From Ramlibacter sp. (GTDB lineage: Bacteria > Pseudomonadota > Gammaproteobacteria > Burkholderiales > Burkholderiaceae_C), in NCBI GenBank assembly GCA_025351615.1, contig JANXVP010000297.1, positions 1 to 5,123 on the forward strand: a DNA stretch of 5,123 nucleotides, in the 5' to 3' direction. Position numbers and translations under genes: made by a program. Shown here one piece after another: positions 1 to 5,123 of this stretch. Within the stretch, counting starts at the first letter, position 1; each line of letters begins with the position of its first letter. The notes beneath the pieces were generated by a model that made no database searches, was not told the DNA's origin, and worked only from the letters and a program-made list of their open reading frames with translations.

Positions 1-2142
1 CTTGCCGGGCCAGACCGCGTCCGCGCTGGTGCGGGCGGCCAGGCACAGGTGGGTCAGCGCCATGCCCGCCAGCGCGCGCCGGCCGGAGGACACCGGGTCG
101 GGGCTGTAGCCGCCGGTGTCCTGGTGACTTTCATAAGCCCACTGCCAGTCGTCGTGCAGCGCCTGCGCGATCTGCTGGCGCATCGCTTCGCGCACCAGGT
201 GGATGCGTTGCGGGTCCACCTCATCGAGCTGGTCCGCGAGATAGGTTTCGCCCGGCAGTGTCAGAACGAGTTCCTTGAATGCGGCGTCCAGCGTCGGATG
301 CCGCAGGATGTTGCGCATGGCGTCGATGTACGTGGCGTCGAGCTCGATTTGCGCCGGCGTGGGGCCAGCTTGCTTGATGAAGCCTAGCGCGCGGTTCACC
401 CCCAGGCGCTGGCCGGCTTCCCAGCGGTTGAACGGATCGCTGTCGTGCGCCAGCAGCGTCAGCAACTGTGCGTCGGTATAGCCGTAGTCCAGCACCACCG
501 GCGCCGAGAAGCCGCGCAGGATGGACGGGACTGGGTCGCCCTGCAGTCCCTCGAAAGTCAGCGTTTCGCTGGCCTGGGTCAGCACATGCATGCGGCTGGT
601 CAGTTCAGTTCCATCGGCTGCGAGCAGGCCCAGGGCAATCGGAATCACGAACGGTTCTTTTTGCGGCTGCCCCGGCGTGGCCGGGCAGCTTTGGGACAGG
701 GTGAGGCTGTAGACCCCGGATGCCGCGTCGTACCGGGATTGCGCGTTGACGCGCGGCGTTCCGGCCTGGCTGTACCAGCGCTTGAACTGCGGCAGCAGCC
801 GCTCGAGCTGCGAGCCCGGGTTGGCATCGGCGATCGCCTGCGCGAATTCGTCACAGGTGACGGCGTGGCCGTCATGGCGCTGGAAGTACAGCGCCATGCC
901 GCGCGCAAAACCTTCGCGTCCGACCAGCGTCTGCATCATGCGCACCAGCTCCGCCCCCTTTTCGTACACCGTCACCGTGTAGAAGTTGTTGATCTCCAGG
1001 TACTGGTCGGGCCGCACCGGGTGTGCCATCGGGCCGGCGTCTTCGGGGAACTGCGCGGTGCGCAGCACGCGCACGTCCTCGATGCGCTTGACTGCGCGGG
1101 CCGATGCTTCTCCGGCCAGGTCCTGCGAGAACTCCTGGTCGCGGAACACCGTGAGGCCTTCCTTGAGCGAGAGCTGGAACCAGTCGCGGCAGGTGACGCG
1201 GTTGCCGGTCCAGTTGTGGAAGTACTCGTGGCCGACGACCGACTCGATGTTCGCATAGTCGATGTCGGTCGCGGTCGACTGGCTGGCGAGCACGTACTTG
1301 GTGTTGAAGATGTTCAGGCCCTTGTTTTCCATCGCGCCCATGTTGAAGTCGCTGGTGGCGACGATCATGAAGCGCTCCAGGTCCAGCGACAGGCCGAACC
1401 GGGCCTCGTCCCAGGTGACGGAATCCATCAGCGCATTCATCGCATGCTCGGTCTTGTCGAGATCGCCAGGCCGTACATAGACCTGCAGCAGGTGGTCGTT
1501 CCCGGCGCGCGAGGTGATGCGCTGCTCGCGGCAGACCAGGGTGCCGGCAACCAGCGCGAAAAGGTAGCTGGGCTTGCGGAACGGATCGACCCACCTGGCG
1601 AAGTGGCGGCCCGCGTTGTCGGGTCCGGCAAGGTCGCCATGCTCCACCAGGTTGCCGTTCGACAGCAGCACCGGGTAGCGGGCCTTGTCGGCGCGCAGCG
1701 TGACGGTGTAGCTCGCCATGACGTCGGGTCGGTCGAGAAAGTAGGTGATGCGGCGAAACCCTTCGGCTTCGCATTGGGTGAAGAACGAGTCGTTGCTGAC
1801 GTACAGGCCCATCAGCTTGGTGTTCTTCGCGGGCGCGCAGGTGGTGAAGATCTCCAGCTCGAACGGCTCGTTGCCCTCGGGCAGATTTTCCAGCACCAGC
1901 TGGCTGCCGTCGATCCTGAACGAGGTGCCCTGGCCGTTGACCAGCACGCGGGACAGGTTCAGCTCCTCGCCATCCAGCCGCAGCGGCTGCGCCGGCACGT
2001 CGGGGTTGCGCCGCAGCTTCATCTTGTTCAGCACCCGGGTCTTGGCCGGGTCGAGGTCGAAGCAGAGCTCGACGCTGTCGATCCAGAACGGCGGCGCCTG
2101 GTAATCCGCGCGGTAAATCACGGTGCTTTGTCCTTCACGCAT
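1..2142 (-). CDS. pepN: Aminopeptidase N (M1 family zinc metallopeptidase), C-terminus cut off by the window edge
   Basis: Removes N-terminal amino acids from peptides in the cytosol, a late step of protein turnover. The frame is open for 714 codons from ATG 2142-2140 to base 1. E. coli PepN is about 870 residues, so roughly the last 160 are missing. The N-terminal beta domain carries QCEAEG (Q123, E125), which contributes to the substrate pocket in this family. The catalytic domain has the exopeptidase motif GAMEN (269-273), preceded by the specificity-setting Met268, the zinc motif HEYFH (H305, E306, H309) with the third ligand E328 in LKEG, and the transition-state Tyr393 in VYEKG. All match E. 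coli residues with an offset of 8, rising to 12 after a short insertion near residues 342-348. A second beta domain and the start of the helical domain follow. The start is fixed by an AAGGA ribosome-binding site formed across the prfB stop codon. The gene lies 9 bp after prfB, so translational coupling is likely. No disruption is seen. Confidence 0.98.
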   Translation of the reverse strand, partial: MREGQSTVIYRADYQAPPFWIDSVELCFDLDPAKTRVLNKMKLRRNPDVPAQPLRLDGEELNLSRVLVNGQGTSFRIDGSQLVLENLPEGNEPFELEIFTTCAPAKNTKLMGLYVSNDSFFTQCEAEGFRRITYFLDRPDVMASYTVTLRADKARYPVLLSNGNLVEHGDLAGPDNAGRHFARWVDPFRKPSYLFALVAGTLVCREQRITSRAGNDHLLQVYVRPGDLDKTEHAMNALMDSVTWDEARFGLSLDLERFMIVATSDFNMGAMENKGLNIFNTKYVLASQSTATDIDYANIESVVGHEYFHNWTGNRVTCRDWFQLSLKEGLTVFRDQEFSQDLAGEASARAVKRIEDVRVLRTAQFPEDAGPMAHPVRPDQYLEINNFYTVTVYEKGAELVRMMQTLVGREGFARGMALYFQRHDGHAVTCDEFAQAIADANPGSQLERLLPQFKRWYSQAGTPRVNAQSRYDAASGVYSLTLSQSCPATPGQPQKEPFVIPIALGLLAADGTELTSRMHVLTQASETLTFEGLQGDPVPSILRGFSAPVVLDYGYTDAQLLTLLAHDSDPFNRWEAGQRLGVNRALGFIKQAGPTPAQIELDATYIDAMRNILRHPTLDAAFKELVLTLPGETYLADQLDEVDPQRIHLVREAMRQQIAQALHDDWQWAYESHQDTGGYSPDPVSSGRRALAGMALTHLCLAARTSADAVWPGK

Positions 2143-2148
2143 CTTTTG

Positions 2149-2154
2149 TCCTTA
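2149..2154 (-). promoter_or_regulatory. Ribosome-binding site of pepN overlapping the prfB stop codon
   Basis: On the minus strand the sequence reads TAAGGACAAAAGATG. The TAA that ends prfB also supplies the first bases of the Shine-Dalgarno AAGGA, which sits 6 nt before the pepN ATG. Ribosomes terminating on prfB would therefore stop on top of the pepN initiation site, which favours reinitiation and coupled expression. The coupling is inferred from layout. Confidence 0.8.
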
Positions 2155-3256
2155 AACGCCTTGCTTGAGCGAGGCTTCGATGAAGGGATCGAGGTCGCCG
2201 TCCAGCACCTTCTGGGTGTTGGAAATTTCGACGCCGGTGCGCAGGTCCTTGATCCGGCTGTTGTCCAGCACGTAGCTGCGGATCTGGTGGCCCCAGCCGA
2301 CATCGGTCTTGGTGTCCTCGAGCTTCTGCTGTTCTTCCATGCGCTTGCGCATCTCGTGGTCGTACAGGCGCGAGCGCAGCCGTTTCCAGGCGACGTCGCG
2401 GTTGCTGTGCTGGCTGCGGCCGTCCTGGCACTGGACCACGATGTTGGTCGGGATGTGGGTCAGGCGCATCGCCGAATCGGTCTTGTTGATGTGCTGGCCG
2501 CCGGCACCGCTGGCGCGGTAGGTGTCCACCCGCACGTCGGCCGGGTTGATGTCGATCTGGATCGTGTCGTCCACTTCCGGATAGACGAAGACACTGGCGA
2601 AGCTGGTGTGGCGCCCGCCCGACGAGTCGAACGGCGACTTGCGCACCAGGCGGTGGACACCGGTTTCGGTGCGCAGCAAGCCGAACGCGTATTCGCCCTC
2701 GATCTTGATCGTCGCGCCCTTGATCCCGGCCGTGTCGCCCGCGGTCTCATCCTCGATGGTGGTCTTGAAGCCCTTGCGCTCCGCGTACTTCAGGTACTGG
2801 CGCAGCAGCATGCTGGCCCAGTCGCAGGCCTCGGTTCCGCCGGCGCCGGCCTGGATGTCGAGGAAGGCGTTCAAGGGGTCGGCGGGATTGTTGAACATCC
2901 GCCGGAATTCCAGCGCCTCGACATTCCCGGCCAGCGTTGCCCCCTCGGCCTCGATGGTGGCGAGTCCCGTCTCGTCGCCTTCCTCCTTGCTCATTTCAAA
3001 GAGCTCGAGGTTGTCCGACAGCTCGCTAGTGAGCTTCTGCAGCATCCCGACGACGTCGTCGAGCTGCTTTTTTTCCTTGCCGAGTTCCTGGGCCTTCTTC
3101 GGTTCGTTCCAGACTTGCGGGTCTTCGAGCGACGCGATGACAGTCCTCAGGCGCTCCGATTTGGAATCGAAGTCAAAGATACCCCCGGAGAGCTTCGGTG
3201 CGTGCGGCCAGGTCGGCCAGTTGCGTGCCGATGAGATTGATGCGCTCTGCTTCCAT
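2152..3256 (-). CDS. prfB: Peptide chain release factor 2 (RF2), with programmed +1 frameshift
   Basis: Class I release factor that reads UGA and UAA stop codons and triggers hydrolysis of peptidyl-tRNA on the ribosome. It is encoded in two frames. ATG 3256-3254 opens a 27-codon leader ending LRGYL, followed by an in-frame TGA (3175-3173). A +1 shift then continues as DFDSKSERL from 3174 to TAA 2154-2152. The joined product is 367 residues (E. coli 365). Helical domain 1 covers about residues 1-110. The conserved block [12 protein letters not shown] starts at residue 135. The stop-recognition motif SPF is at 207-209 and the catalytic GGQ at 252-254. Residue 248, equivalent to the unusual Thr246 of E. 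coli K-12, is Ala, the common state in other bacteria. The start is supported by AGGGAG 6 nt upstream. A conventional ORF caller would begin at the internal Met71 (3045) and lose the leader and much of domain 1. It follows the exported peptidase-like gene by 45 bp and precedes pepN by 9 bp; the usual lysS partner is not adjacent. Confidence 0.98.
3172..3187 (-). promoter_or_regulatory. prfB: RF2 programmed +1 frameshift site (autoregulatory)
   Basis: The minus strand reads CGG GGG TAT CTT TGA C. It contains every element of the classical prfB site: an internal Shine-Dalgarno-like CGGGGG (3187-3182), a 3-nt TAT spacer, the slippery CTT codon (3178-3176), and TGA followed by C (3175-3172), a weak termination context. 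When RF2 is scarce, termination at UGA slows, the peptidyl-tRNA slips from CUU to UUU, and full-length RF2 is made; when RF2 is plentiful, only the 27-residue leader is made. The mechanism is established in E. coli. Its use here is inferred from near identity of the site and from the fact that the downstream RF2 frame matches only after the shift. Confidence 0.97.
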
Positions 3257-3262
3257 TTGAAA

Positions 3263-3268
3263 CTCCCT
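3263..3268 (-). promoter_or_regulatory. Ribosome-binding site of prfB
   Basis: AGGGAG on the minus strand lies 6 nt before ATG 3256-3254 and decides the prfB start. It sits in the 3' arm of a small inverted repeat (3264-3281), so it may be partly masked in the mRNA. Confidence 0.75.
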
Positions 3269-3281
3269 GGTAAACCGGGGA
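3264..3281 (-). repeat. Inverted repeat/hairpin covering the prfB Shine-Dalgarno
   Basis: On the minus strand TCCCCGG and CCAGGGA flank a TTTA loop. Six of seven pairs match, with one C-A mismatch in the minus-strand RNA; the plus-strand RNA forms the same stem with a G-U pair instead. The flanking AAA and TTT could extend the stem past a bulged G. Most of the AGGGAG ribosome-binding site is in the 3' arm. A role in limiting prfB initiation is inference only; the stem is short. Confidence 0.45.
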
Positions 3282-3301
3282 TTTTCGCATGGCGCGGGAC
3301 G

Positions 3302-4225
3302 CTAGCGGAATGCGCCCAGCCGGGCCTGGGCGCCGCTGTTGCCGGCGCTGGCGGCCAGTTGCAGCCAACGCACGGCCTGGACCGAGTCCTGCGGGGTGGT
3401 GGCGCCGATCTGGTAGGCCACGCCCAGGAAGTAGCTCATCTCGGTGCGGCCGGTGCGAATGCCATCATCAGTGGCCTTGCCCGAGCGCTTGACCACCACC
3501 GGGATGTCGCCCTGGCCACTGGCGTAGGCCTGCATCTGCTGCACCGTGGTGGAAAAGAAACGTGACCGTGCCTGTTCTGCGGCCGGCTTGTCGGTGCTGG
3601 TGGCAACCAGTTCATCGGCCAGCACCGGCAAAGCCTCGAATGGCGTCATGCCCCCGACCATCTTGCGGGAGTACCAGGCCCGCAGCATCACCCGGTCCAG
3701 CGGCAGCAAGCCGTCCACCCGCCAGGGAAAATAGCTCAGCACAGTCTTGCCGCCCGGATGGCCGCGCAGGCCCATCACATGCATGGCCTCGTGGAAAGCG
3801 CAGCGCCACGCGTCACGCCCGCGCATCTGGATGGTGGCCGACTCGATCCTGTTTTCGCTCTTGAAGTCCAGGTAGGTGGCGCAAGGCTGGTTGTCGTCGA
3901 GCTTGTTGTCCGGGATGATCTCGACATCGAGATTGGACAGCTCTTCAGCGTTCGGGGAATCGCTGACGTCGGTCAGTTTGACGCCTGCCTCGGCCGTCAC
4001 AGCGCGCAGCGCCGCCAGCGTGTATTCGCGATGGGCCGAGACGTTGACGCCGAAGATGCGCACCCGGATGTCGTCTTCCCATCGGACGACGCGGGTCGGC
4101 GTGCCGCTCTGGTGCCACAGCACCTCCCACAAGGTGGAGAGCCCGCTCTCGACCTCGTCGGCGCGGACAGCGCCGGAAAAACACGTTCCCGCCAGGCACA
4201 AGAGCCCCCAGAAAAGCTTTCTCAT
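3302..4225 (-). CDS. Exported DUF2927-like putative zinc metallopeptidase with C-terminal Sel1-like repeat
   Basis: A complete 307-residue protein of unknown substrate. Residues 1-22 look like a Sec signal peptide: MRK, a hydrophobic core, and a likely signal peptidase I cut after AVRA before DE. No good lipobox is seen, so a soluble periplasmic or secreted protein is expected. The central region has the layout of DUF2927: a beta strand DIRVRIFG (52-59), a helix, paired cysteines C115 and C142 that could form a disulphide, then [13 protein letters not shown] (H145, E146, H149, G152, H156), and [11 protein letters not shown]...GGMTPFEAL (176-199). HEXXH is the zincin active-site signature; His156 is one position later than the third ligand of classical metzincins. 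Residues about 264-304 resemble one Sel1 repeat (LGVAYQIG, then [17 protein letters not shown]), a protein-interaction module. The start ATG follows GGGGTGA. It lies 68 bp after the hydrolase and 45 bp before prfB, same strand. Family assignment is from remembered motif shape; peptidase activity is inferred. Confidence 0.85.
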   Translation of the reverse strand: MRKLFWGLLCLAGTCFSGAVRADEVESGLSTLWEVLWHQSGTPTRVVRWEDDIRVRIFGVNVSAHREYTLAALRAVTAEAGVKLTDVSDSPNAEELSNLDVEIIPDNKLDDNQPCATYLDFKSENRIESATIQMRGRDAWRCAFHEAMHVMGLRGHPGGKTVLSYFPWRVDGLLPLDRVMLRAWYSRKMVGGMTPFEALPVLADELVATSTDKPAAEQARSRFFSTTVQQMQAYASGQGDIPVVVKRSGKATDDGIRTGRTEMSYFLGVAYQIGATTPQDSVQAVRWLQLAASAGNSGAQARLGAFR

Positions 4226-4227
4226 GA

Positions 4228-4251
4228 GTCACCCCGTATACATCTGGTGAC
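4228..4251 (-). repeat. Inverted repeat in the leader of the exported peptidase-like gene, overlapping its Shine-Dalgarno
   Basis: Perfect 6-bp arms GTCACC (4228-4233) and GGTGAC (4246-4251) are separated by 12 nt that contain the palindrome GTATAC. In the minus-strand mRNA the 3' arm GGTGAC is the likely ribosome-binding region (GGGGTGA, about 4 nt before ATG 4225-4223). A hairpin here could mask initiation, or the DNA dyad could be a protein-binding site. Either role is inference. Confidence 0.4.
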
Positions 4252-4259
4252 AGTGTGGG

Positions 4260-4275
4260 GTAGGACGGTTCCTAC
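4260..4275. repeat. Perfect 6-bp inverted repeat with 4-nt spacer
   Basis: GTAGGA-CGGT-TCCTAC. It lies 18 bp past the hydrolase stop codon and 34 bp before the next gene. No T-tract follows on either strand, which argues against a rho-independent terminator. It could be an mRNA stem-loop at the end of the hydrolase message or an operator-like dyad. Confidence 0.4.
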
Positions 4276-4293
4276 GGCAAGCGCTGTTACTTT

Positions 4294-5123
4294 TTAAAGC
4301 TCAGCGGTTCGTTGACCCAGGAATTTCTGGATGAGCTCGGCCAGTTTCTCCGGCTGGTCGTGGTGCAGCATGTGGCCGGCGTCCGCGACGTTCGCCTGCT
4401 CGACGGCGGGCACGGATTTGAGGCGCTCATGGAATTCGGCCAGCGTGTATTTTCCCTGCCGCCATTGGTTTAGGCTGTTGTCGCTTGCCTCAATGACGAG
4501 CGTCGGGGCGCTGATCGATTTGTAAAGCTCCAGGGTTTCGTCGACCCGGAACAGGCTGGCATTGGTGATCTTGTGGGCCGCGTCGCCCAGGATGCGCCAT
4601 TGGCCATCGGGGTCCTGCCGGGCCCAGTGCCGCGCCAGCCAGTCGGCTTTGTCCTGGCCGAGGCGCTGGTTGGTTTTCATCAGGCGCCGCGCCACCCCGT
4701 CGGCGGAGTCGTAGCCCTTGAGCGCCATGTCGCCGCGATGCAATGCTTTCAGCTCATCCATCCATTTCGCATAGCGGGTCGGTGCCTGCGACGCGCGCGT
4801 CGCGGCCATTCCGAATCCTTCGAGATTCACCAGCCGATGGATACGCCCGGGCCGGCTGCCCGCATACAGCATCGCGATGTTGCCGCCCATGCTGTGACCG
4901 ACCAGGTTCACCGGCGCCGACGGGCTGTAGTGATCGAGCAGGAAGTCGAGGTCCGCCAGGTAATCCGGAAACCAGTAGTTGTCGGTCGGGGGTGACTCCG
5001 TGAGGCCGTAGCCGCGCCAGTCCGGCGCAATGACGTAATGGTCGTCCGGCAGCGCGTCGACCACGAACTGCCAGGATGCGCCGACGTCCATCCAGCCATG
5101 CACCATGACCAGCGGCACCTTGC
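4294..5123 (-). CDS. Alpha/beta hydrolase fold protein (serine hydrolase), N-terminus cut off by the window edge
   Basis: The frame is open from the right edge to TAA 4296-4294, giving 276 full codons. GTG 5118-5116 is probably an internal Val in the first core strand (KVPLVMVHGWMD), since this family usually has some 20-30 residues before this strand, so the true start lies outside. Numbering from that codon, HGWMD (7-11) is the oxyanion-hole loop and DWRGYGLTESP (33-43) the loop after the next strand. VGHSMGG holds the nucleophile Ser76 (codon 4893-4891). Asp213 in IEASDNS is the probable acid and His249 in DAGHML (codon 4374-4372) the base. The Ser nucleophile and HGWMD style fit the broad esterase/SERHL-like group rather than haloalkane dehalogenases or epoxide hydrolases, which use Asp. 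No signal peptide can be judged. Substrate is unknown. It is the first gene of the co-directional cluster in this window. Confidence 0.93.
   Translation of the reverse strand, partial: KVPLVMVHGWMDVGASWQFVVDALPDDHYVIAPDWRGYGLTESPPTDNYWFPDYLADLDFLLDHYSPSAPVNLVGHSMGGNIAMLYAGSRPGRIHRLVNLEGFGMAATRASQAPTRYAKWMDELKALHRGDMALKGYDSADGVARRLMKTNQRLGQDKADWLARHWARQDPDGQWRILGDAAHKITNASLFRVDETLELYKSISAPTLVIEASDNSLNQWRQGKYTLAEFHERLKSVPAVEQANVADAGHMLHHDQPEKLAELIQKFLGQRTAEL

Larger units (their letters stand above)
4226..4293 (-). other. Intergenic gap between hydrolase and exported peptidase-like gene
   Basis: These 68 bp hold two inverted repeats (4228-4251 and 4260-4275) and no clear intrinsic terminator, since neither dyad is followed by a T-run in the direction of transcription. 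A weak promoter candidate exists (TTGCCG at 4280-4275 followed 17 nt later by CACACT), but the -10 match is poor, so I do not call it. Read-through from the hydrolase gene is the simplest reading. Confidence 0.4.

Noticed and set aside
872..1774. A 300-codon minus-strand open frame inside pepN
   Set aside because: It is an alternate frame of pepN with Arg/Pro/Ala-rich low-complexity translation, while the pepN frame itself is open and carries all catalytic motifs.
445..3234. A 929-codon open frame on the plus strand, longer than any single gene visible here, antisense to most of pepN and nearly all of prfB
   Set aside because: Its codons are exactly register-aligned with the pepN and main prfB codons. 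It stays open because the sense genes rarely use TTA, CTA or TCA in GC-rich DNA, and because the two genes happen to share a frame. The translation is rich in V, A, R, H and L with no recognisable domain, and both sense genes are unambiguous.
3264..3285. Plus-strand rho-independent terminator (stem with TAAA loop followed by TTTT)
   Set aside because: The stem is only 7 bp with one G-U pair, the T-run is 4, and no plus-strand gene lies to the left that would need it. The same bases are better explained as the prfB leader.
2606..3565. A 319-codon plus-strand open frame across prfB and into the exported peptidase-like gene
   Set aside because: Antisense shadow with a serine-rich translation and no domain; it crosses two well-supported genes on the other strand.
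4232..4246. A 4-codon upstream ORF (ATG TAT ACG GGG TGA) just before the exported peptidase-like gene
   Set aside because: It has no ribosome-binding site of its own, and such short frames are common by chance.
1..5123. Defence, mobile-element, CRISPR or biosynthetic system
   Set aside because: No transposase, integrase, repeat array, tRNA-associated boundary or clustered accessory genes are seen. The content is two core housekeeping genes, a generic hydrolase and one exported peptidase-like protein.

Overview
The window is GC-rich, densely coding chromosomal DNA. All four genes lie on the minus strand, so in transcription order it reads from right to left. The codon-level resemblance of PepN and RF2 to proteobacterial homologues, the GC richness and the protein styles suggest a betaproteobacterium, probably Burkholderiales and perhaps Oxalobacteraceae (Massilia/Herbaspirillum-like). 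The taxonomic placement is inferred from general resemblance, not from a search.

Layout in transcription order: (1) an alpha/beta-fold serine hydrolase that runs off the right edge (5123 to 4294); (2) a 68-bp gap with two small inverted repeats; (3) a secreted putative zinc peptidase, DUF2927-like, with an intact HEXXH motif and a C-terminal Sel1-like repeat (4225 to 3302); (4) a 45-bp gap with a small hairpin that includes the prfB ribosome-binding site; (5) prfB, peptide chain release factor 2, complete and with the classical programmed +1 frameshift at an in-frame UGA (3256 to 2152); (6) a 9-bp gap; (7) pepN, aminopeptidase N, running off the left edge (2142 to 1) with its C-terminal part missing. 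No convincing promoter or terminator separates the genes, so a single transcription unit or partly shared transcripts are plausible.

Functionally these are mostly housekeeping genes: RF2 terminates translation at UGA/UAA and regulates its own synthesis through the frameshift, and PepN trims peptides in the cytosol. The hydrolase and the exported peptidase-like protein have no known substrate. I see no RNA genes, mobile elements, CRISPR or phage features. I do not see a new multi-gene system here. The least ordinary items are the HEXXH/Sel1 exported protein, the SD-containing hairpins upstream of two genes, and the tight prfB-pepN pairing.
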